Shown here in pieces: positions 58,960 through 64,000 of a stretch of DNA of 64,000 nucleotides (position 1 is the first letter of the stretch; each line of letters starts with the position of its first letter). The translations under genes were made by a program, and so were the position numbers. Source of the stretch: SIG299 sp045593825. Its GTDB lineage: Bacteria; Bacillota; Clostridia; Lachnospirales; Lachnospiraceae. The DNA is taken from positions 45,813-109,812 of the forward strand of contig JAZNXI010000177.1 of the NCBI GenBank assembly GCA_045593825.1, read 5' to 3'. The notes below the pieces were generated by a model. The model did no database searches. It was not told where the DNA came from and saw only the letters and a list, made by a program, of their open reading frames with translations.

Positions 58960-60195
58960 CTAATCCTCCTTGTATTTTTTCAAGACAATGGTAGCGTTAT
59001 GTCCGCCAAATCCAAGGGAATTGGACATGGCATACTCAATTTCTGCACTTCTTCCCACGTTTGGTACAATATCCAAATCACATTCTTCATCCGGCACCTT
59101 GAAGTTTACGGTAGCCGGTGCAAAATCATTCTGCACCGCAAGAGCAGTTACCAATGCTTCCACCGCACCACTGGCACCAAGCAGATGTCCGGTCATGGAC
59201 TTGGTGGAGCTCATCATCAGTTTCTTTGCATGGTCGCCAAAGGCAAGCTTCACTGCTCTTGTTTCACCCTTATCGTTGAGTGGAGTAGAGGTGCCGTGAG
59301 CGTTAATATACTGAATCTGCTCCGGTTTTACACCTCCGTCTTCAAGAGCAAGCTGCATACACTTCGCTGCGCCGCTGCCATCCTCTAACGGGGCTGTAAT
59401 ATGATGCGCATCACAGTTGGTGCCATAGCCAACCACTTCCGCATAAATCTTTGCACCACGGGCCTTAGCGTGCTCTAATTCCTCCAGTACAAGTACTGCC
59501 GAACCTTCGCCCATAACAAAACCGCTGCGCTCCTTATCAAACGGAATGGAAGCTCTCATCGGGTCTTCTGCTCTGGACAAAGCGCCCAATGAAGTAAAAG
59601 CACCTACGCCAAGCTCTGTAATACTTGCTTCCGCACCGCCGCAGAGCATTACCTCCGCATATCCATCGCGGATGTGGCGGAACCCGTCGCCCACCGCATT
59701 TGTTCCGCTGGCACAGGCAGTAACCACATTGCTGCACATGCCCCTAAGACCGTGCTCGATGGCAATACGTCCTGCTACCATGTTGCCGATACAGGACGGA
59801 ATAAAATACGGAGTAACCCGGTCAAAGCCCTTGCTTCTTCCGGTATCCTGGCCCTCCGCAATCGTCTGCAAACCGCCGATACCGCTGGAAATAATGGCTC
59901 CGCATCGGTCGGAGTCCTCCTCAAAGGAAATGCCTGCGTCCTGTACTGCCTCCCTTGCCGCAATTAAACCGAAGGCAGTAAACTTATCCATTTTGCGAAG
60001 CTCCTTCTTGTCAATAAAGCTTTCTACATCCAAATTTTTCACTTCACCGGCAACTACCACCTTACGGTCGGTAATGTCATAATGGGTAATCTTATCGATA
60101 CCGCACTTGCCGGCCTTTACATTTTCCCAGGTTTCCTGAACGGTATTTCCGATTGGGGTTACCGCACCAAGACCTGTAATCACTACTCGTCTCAT
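58960..60195 (-). CDS. fabF: 3-oxoacyl-ACP synthase II FabF
   Basis: 411 residues, thiolase fold. The catalytic triad is Cys in VVTACASGTNAVGDG (near residue 163) and His in NAHGTSTPLND and in SMTGHLLGASG. It condenses malonyl-ACP with growing acyl-ACP. Its ATG overlaps the fabG stop by 4 bp. Confidence 0.97.
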   Translation of the reverse strand: MRRVVITGLGAVTPIGNTVQETWENVKAGKCGIDKITHYDITDRKVVVAGEVKNLDVESFIDKKELRKMDKFTAFGLIAAREAVQDAGISFEEDSDRCGAIISSGIGGLQTIAEGQDTGRSKGFDRVTPYFIPSCIGNMVAGRIAIEHGLRGMCSNVVTACASGTNAVGDGFRHIRDGYAEVMLCGGAEASITELGVGAFTSLGALSRAEDPMRASIPFDKERSGFVMGEGSAVLVLEELEHAKARGAKIYAEVVGYGTNCDAHHITAPLEDGSGAAKCMQLALEDGGVKPEQIQYINAHGTSTPLNDKGETRAVKLAFGDHAKKLMMSSTKSMTGHLLGASGAVEALVTALAVQNDFAPATVNFKVPDEECDLDIVPNVGRSAEIEYAMSNSLGFGGHNATIVLKKYKED

Positions 60196-60935
60196 ATGCC
60201 CATTCCTCCGTCTACACTGATGACCTGACCGGTAATATAGGCCGCCTTATCAGATGCAAGAAAGGCCACCACATCTGCAATTTCCTCCGGTTTTCCGGCT
60301 CTTCCCACAGGAATTCCTGCCATCATGGCATCTTTCGCCTTTTCCGGAATTACTGCGGTCATGTCGGTTTCAATCATGCCCGGCGCCACAGCATTTACCG
60401 TAATATTCCTGGATGCCAGCTCCTTTGCCGCCGACTTGGTCATCCCAATCACACCTGCCTTGCTGGCCGCATAATTTACCTGACCGGCGTTGCCGTGAAG
60501 ACCAACTACACTGCTTAAGTTGATGATTCTTCCGTATCTTTGCTTAATCATCTGCTTAGATGCCAGTTGCATGCAGAGGAAGGAGCCCTTTAAATTGGTA
60601 TTAATAACATCCATAAAGTCCGCTTCCGTCATGCCAATCATCAGCTTATCTTTAGTGATACCTGCATTGTTTACTAAAATATCGATTTTGCCAAAGTGCT
60701 CTTTTACACATTCCATCATGGCCTTACATTCTTCCGCATTTGCCACATCTGCCTTGAACACCAGCGTATTTACGCCATAGGACGCACAGATTTCTTCTGT
60801 TTGCTTTGCCGCAGCCTCATTCCCTGCATAGTTAATCGCCACATCTGCACCGGCCTTTGCAAGAGCCACAGCAACGGCTCTGCCGATACCGCGGCTTGCA
60901 CCGGTGACAAGGGCACATTTTCCTGATAAATCCAT
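60192..60935 (-). CDS. fabG: 3-oxoacyl-ACP reductase FabG
   Basis: A 247-residue short-chain dehydrogenase. The NADPH site is VTGASRGIGRAV; the catalytic Ser-Tyr-Lys are in INLSSVVGLHGNAGQVNYAASKAG; NNAGITKD and the C-terminal TGQVISVDGGMGI complete the FabG pattern. It reduces 3-oxoacyl-ACP. ACAGGAG precedes the ATG. Confidence 0.97.
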   Translation of the reverse strand: MDLSGKCALVTGASRGIGRAVAVALAKAGADVAINYAGNEAAAKQTEEICASYGVNTLVFKADVANAEECKAMMECVKEHFGKIDILVNNAGITKDKLMIGMTEADFMDVINTNLKGSFLCMQLASKQMIKQRYGRIINLSSVVGLHGNAGQVNYAASKAGVIGMTKSAAKELASRNITVNAVAPGMIETDMTAVIPEKAKDAMMAGIPVGRAGKPEEIADVVAFLASDKAAYITGQVISVDGGMGI

Positions 60936-60962
60936 TTGTTATTCTCCTGTTCTCCCTTTGGA

Positions 60963-61898
60963 CTAATTGCCCTTTAACGCAGTCAGTGCCGCATTAAGAC
61001 TATCCATATCTTCCACTGCATAGGAAGTAATTCCCGGTGCTGTTCTCTTTACAAAACCGCTGAGCACCTTACCCGGGCCGATTTCCACAACCGTGTCCAC
61101 ACCCCTTGCTGCCAAAAGCTTTATGGTGTCTTCCATGTAAATACTGCTCTGTACCTGCTGTACCAAAAGTTCCGGAATGGTTGTATCTGCGGTAAGTTCA
61201 TCCGCCAAGGTATTAAAAATCACCGGAATCTGCATTTCTCCGAAGGAAATTTCCTTAAACTTCTCCTCCAGGGCCTTTCCCGCCGGCTGCATAAATTTGG
61301 TGTGGAACGGACCGCTTACCTTTAATGGCATTGCACGCTTTGCGCCTGCTTCTTTTGCCAACACTTCCGCTGCTGCCACTGCTTCTTCCTCACCGCAAAT
61401 GACATATTGTCCGGTGCAGTTAAAATTAGATACAGTTACATACTTACCGGTCTGTGCACAGGCTTTATCACAAATTTCCTGCAATGTACTGCTTTCCATT
61501 CCCATTACCGCACTCATTTTACAGTCAATTCCCTTGGCCGCATCCTCCATGACCTTGCCACGGAACGCCACCAGTTCCACTAAAGACTTTGCATCAAACA
61601 CATCGGCCGCATGCAGGGCGCTGTATTCGCCAAGGCTCAGTCCCGCCACATAATCCGGCTTGATACCTTCCTTTGCTAATATTGCCGTAACCCCGGCCGC
61701 AAAGGCTGCCATACACGGCTGGGTGTATCTGGTCTGTGACAACTGTTCCTCCGGTCCGTGAAACATCAAGTCCTTTATATCAAAATCAAGGTTTGCTGCA
61801 TCCAAAATTTTGGCAAATTCCGGTCGGTTTTCATAGAAATCCTTTCCCATGCCGGCCTTTTGGCTGCCCTGACCCGCATATAAAAATGCTAATTTCAT
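60963..61898 (-). CDS. fabD: malonyl-CoA:ACP transacylase FabD
   Basis: 311 residues. The N-terminus AFLYAGQGSQKAGMGKDF and the nucleophile motif GLSLGEYSAL (Ser near 92) identify FabD; the catalytic His is in SGPFHTKFM. It loads malonyl onto ACP. Its ATG overlaps the fabK stop (ATGA), implying coupled translation. Confidence 0.97.
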   Translation of the reverse strand: MKLAFLYAGQGSQKAGMGKDFYENRPEFAKILDAANLDFDIKDLMFHGPEEQLSQTRYTQPCMAAFAAGVTAILAKEGIKPDYVAGLSLGEYSALHAADVFDAKSLVELVAFRGKVMEDAAKGIDCKMSAVMGMESSTLQEICDKACAQTGKYVTVSNFNCTGQYVICGEEEAVAAAEVLAKEAGAKRAMPLKVSGPFHTKFMQPAGKALEEKFKEISFGEMQIPVIFNTLADELTADTTIPELLVQQVQSSIYMEDTIKLLAARGVDTVVEIGPGKVLSGFVKRTAPGITSYAVEDMDSLNAALTALKGN

Positions 61899-62827
61899 AT
61901 TATTTCTCCTAACTGCCCGTAGGTCTTCTTTGCACCTTCAAACATGTCTGCGAAAATTTCCTCTAAGCTGCGGATTTCCTTTACCTGGCCTGCCACCTGG
62001 CCTGCCATCAAAGAACCTGTCTTCGTGTCACCATCGAATACCGCCCGTCTCAAAGAACCTAATGTAAAGTTTTCCAGTTCCATTTTGTCGGCACCTTCTT
62101 TTTCCCGCTTTACGTACTCACGCGCCATCTGGTTCTTTAAGATGCGGACCGGCGTACCGCCGATGCGGCCGGTAACAATGGTATCGTTGTCCTTTGCCTT
62201 AAGCACAGCCTCTTTGTAATTGTCATGAATCGGGCACTCCTTACTTGCAAGAAGACAGGTACCTACCTGTACGCCGCTGGCACCCAGGGCAAAGGCCGCC
62301 AGCACCTGTCTGCCGTCTGCAATGCCACCTGCTGCGATAACCGGAATATTTAAAGCATCCACCATCTGCGGAATCATCGCCATGGTTGTCATTTCGCCCA
62401 CATGGCCACCGCTTTCGGTACCTTCCGCAATGATGTAGTCTGCACCGGCTGCTTCTAAACGCTTTGCAATCAAGGTACTTGTCATAACCGGCATAACCAG
62501 ACTTCCGTTTTCCTTCCAGGCTGCCATGAATGGCGCCGGATTTCCTGCTCCGGTGGTAATTACTGCAATCTTTTCCCTTGCCAGTAAATCTGCAATCTGT
62601 TCTGCCTGCGGATTCATCAGCATTAAGTTTACCCCGAAAGGCTTGTCGGTTAACTTCTTGCAGATGGAAATTTGTTCTTCCACCTGTTCTACCGTCCATC
62701 CGCCGGCACCGATGAGCCCCAGGGCTCCCGCATTGGAAACCGCCGCCGCAAATTCGCCGGTAGCAATATTTGCCATGCCGCCCTGAATTAACGGATAGCG
62801 GATTCCTAATTTTTTGTCTATTCTCAT
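61895..62827 (-). CDS. fabK: FMN-dependent enoyl-ACP reductase FabK
   Basis: 310 residues of the nitronate monooxygenase/2-nitropropane dioxygenase fold. Motifs include IQGGMANIATGEFAAAVSNAG, VITTGAGNP, EGTESGGHVGE and IAAGGIADGRQVLAAFALGA. It reduces the enoyl-ACP double bond with NAD(P)H and FMN. Cells that rely on FabK rather than FabI are insensitive to triclosan; no fabI is present in this window. Confidence 0.95.
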   Translation of the reverse strand: MRIDKKLGIRYPLIQGGMANIATGEFAAAVSNAGALGLIGAGGWTVEQVEEQISICKKLTDKPFGVNLMLMNPQAEQIADLLAREKIAVITTGAGNPAPFMAAWKENGSLVMPVMTSTLIAKRLEAAGADYIIAEGTESGGHVGEMTTMAMIPQMVDALNIPVIAAGGIADGRQVLAAFALGASGVQVGTCLLASKECPIHDNYKEAVLKAKDNDTIVTGRIGGTPVRILKNQMAREYVKREKEGADKMELENFTLGSLRRAVFDGDTKTGSLMAGQVAGQVKEIRSLEEIFADMFEGAKKTYGQLGEII

Positions 62828-62854
62828 TGATATTCTCCCAAATTCAATTTCCCA

Positions 62855-63793
62855 CTAGAATTCCAGCAGCATACTTCCCCAGGTGAAGCCAGCGCCAAAT
62901 CCTACAATGATAATCTTTTTGCCCGGTGTCAGCAAGCCCTGTTCATCCATTTCTGCTAAGCCGAGCGGAATGCTTGCCGCCGAGGTATTACCGTATTTCT
63001 GTATGATTTTGAAGAACTTTTCCTCGGGAGCCTTAAACTGTTTGCGGACATAATCGATAATTCGTTCATTTGCCTGATGGCAAAGCACGTAGTCGATATC
63101 ATCCATGGTAAGGCCCGCTTTTTCCAAAACCATTTTAGCGGCATTGGTCATATACTGTGTTGCAAAACGGAACACCGTCTGACCGTCCATGTAAATGTAC
63201 GGGCTTCCTGTGAGATATCCGCGGCATCCAAGAGCTTCCCTGTTTCCTTTTGTTCCCCAGACTCCGTAAAACTTTTTTTCCGGATTTCTTTTAATCACTG
63301 CCGCACCGGCACCGTCGCCAAAAAGCACACAGGTACTGCGGTCCGTCATATCAGCTCTGGTGGACAACTGCTCACTGCCGATAACCAGCGCATACGGTCT
63401 TTTCTCGTCCTGCAGCAGGGAACCTGCCACTCTAAGTGCATAAATGAAACCGGAGCAGGCCGCATTGATATCAAAGGCCGGAATGTCTTCCGGAAGCCCT
63501 AACTCTTCCTGCAGGATACATGCCATGGATGGCATAATATAATCCGGTGTGCCGGTCCCTACCACAATTGCACCAATCTGTTCCTTTTCTATGCTACCTC
63601 TGCTTAATGCTTCTGTCGCCGCCCGGAATGCCAGTTCCCAATTCTGTTCCCCGTCGCAAAAATATCTTTGCTTAATGCCGGTTCTGGTGGAAATCCACTC
63701 ATCACTGGTATCCACAATTTTACTCATATCGTCGTTGGTTACCAGCTTCTTCGGAAGTGCCTTTCCGGTTGCTATAATTTGTATTGCGTCCAT
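62855..63793 (-). CDS. fabH: 3-oxoacyl-ACP synthase III FabH
   Basis: 312 residues. The Cys-His-Asn triad is in NAACSGFIYAL, CHQANERI and YGNTSAASIP; DEWISTRTGIKQR is the usual N-terminal motif. It starts chains by condensing acetyl-CoA or branched acyl-CoA with malonyl-ACP. I chose the ATG at 63793 (GAGGAAA upstream); the open frame to 63889 overlaps acpP. It follows acpP by 13 bp. Confidence 0.96.
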   Translation of the reverse strand: MDAIQIIATGKALPKKLVTNDDMSKIVDTSDEWISTRTGIKQRYFCDGEQNWELAFRAATEALSRGSIEKEQIGAIVVGTGTPDYIMPSMACILQEELGLPEDIPAFDINAACSGFIYALRVAGSLLQDEKRPYALVIGSEQLSTRADMTDRSTCVLFGDGAGAAVIKRNPEKKFYGVWGTKGNREALGCRGYLTGSPYIYMDGQTVFRFATQYMTNAAKMVLEKAGLTMDDIDYVLCHQANERIIDYVRKQFKAPEEKFFKIIQKYGNTSAASIPLGLAEMDEQGLLTPGKKIIIVGFGAGFTWGSMLLEF

Positions 63794-63806
63794 AGTTTCC
63801 TCTTGA

Positions 63807-64000
63807 TTACTTGTTATTCTCGATGTATGTAACGATATCCTGTACTGTCTTGAAATTAGCAAGTTCTTCATCCGGAATGCTGATTTCAAACGCTTCTTCT
63901 AAGGACATGTTAAGTTCTACCGCATCTAAAGAATCTGCACCCAAATCCTCTGTTAAAGAAGCCCCTAATTCAACCTTTGCCTCATCACAGCTTAATGTGT
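63807..64000 (-). CDS. acpP: acyl carrier protein, 5' end beyond the window
   Basis: The last 63 codons plus stop are present; the start lies past position 64000. The phosphopantetheine site is the Ser of LGADSLDAVEL, and the helix LEEAFEISIPDEE and C-terminus VQDIVTYIENNK are typical. The full protein should have about 75 residues. It carries the acyl chain between the Fab enzymes encoded downstream. Confidence 0.95.
   Translation of the reverse strand, partial: TLSCDEAKVELGASLTEDLGADSLDAVELNMSLEEAFEISIPDEELANFKTVQDIVTYIENNK

Overview
The window looks like chromosome from a spore-forming Clostridia bacterium, most likely a Lachnospiraceae gut commensal. The grounds are spoVAD/spoVAE, a fused accD-accA gene in a FabK-type fatty-acid cluster, many consensus TTGACA/TATAAT-like promoters with 17-bp spacers, strong AGGAGG ribosome sites, a PL10 pectate lyase lipoprotein and abundant c-di-GMP proteins. 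The family is inferred from gene content, not from a marker gene. No rRNA, tRNA, CRISPR array, insertion sequence or phage was found. No stretch longer than 300 bases lacks a gene.

Layout. 0.1-5.9 kb: a HAD phosphatase, then a tandem pair of cytosolic sugar-receptor-like/GGDEF proteins behind a ferredoxin-type aldo/keto reductase that has its own promoter. 6-10.4 kb: methionine synthesis, with a MetH lacking the reactivation domain and a homocysteine methyltransferase-MTHFR fusion. 10.5-13.5 kb: an operon of a serine hydrolase, an APH-type kinase and two GNAT acetyltransferases. 13.7-16.2 kb: an XRE regulator whose DNA-binding half has been deleted, bioY and pepT. 16.4-21.2 kb (+): a CorC/HlyC membrane protein, an ABC-F ATPase and pectate lyase. 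21.4-25 kb: trmO, and an MCP/HD-GYP pair behind a terminator-containing leader.

25.1-34.3 kb is the most distinctive region. Fourteen short, tightly packed same-strand reading frames (five GNATs, an AAC(3)-like protein, a phosphotransferase, a C39-like peptidase, a flavodoxin-like protein, DUF1801 and DUF3795 proteins, a beheaded glyoxalase and others) lie downstream of an autoregulated-looking TetR gene and a Cys-rich KTR gene with its terminator. The same KTR 3' end plus terminator recurs as a relic at the far end of the array.

34.4-38.7 kb: a second TetR gene with a 22-bp operator-like repeat, RNHCP and CD3324-like genes, a methyltransferase-like membrane protein, a Phd/ParE toxin-antitoxin pair and glyA. 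38.8-46.3 kb: recJ, a DUF4349 lipoprotein, an exported putative glycosidase, a SEC-C protein, rarA, a YigZ/IMPACT protein and a 58-residue DUF4250 gene. 46.5-49.4 kb (+): a class A penicillin-binding protein. 49.4-54.7 kb: spoVAD-spoVAE behind a sigma-G-like promoter, and an HD-GYP/GGDEF-EAL operon. 54.8-56.2 kb: nfo and an NfeD protein. 56.3-64 kb: the fatty-acid cluster acpP-fabH-fabK-fabD-fabG-fabF-fabZ-marR-accDA, closed by a strong terminator. accB and accC are not in it.

The main themes are dense c-di-GMP signalling (two diguanylate cyclases, two HD-GYP proteins, one GGDEF-EAL protein), detoxification or modification gene arrays with signs of gene decay, and core lipid, one-carbon and envelope metabolism.
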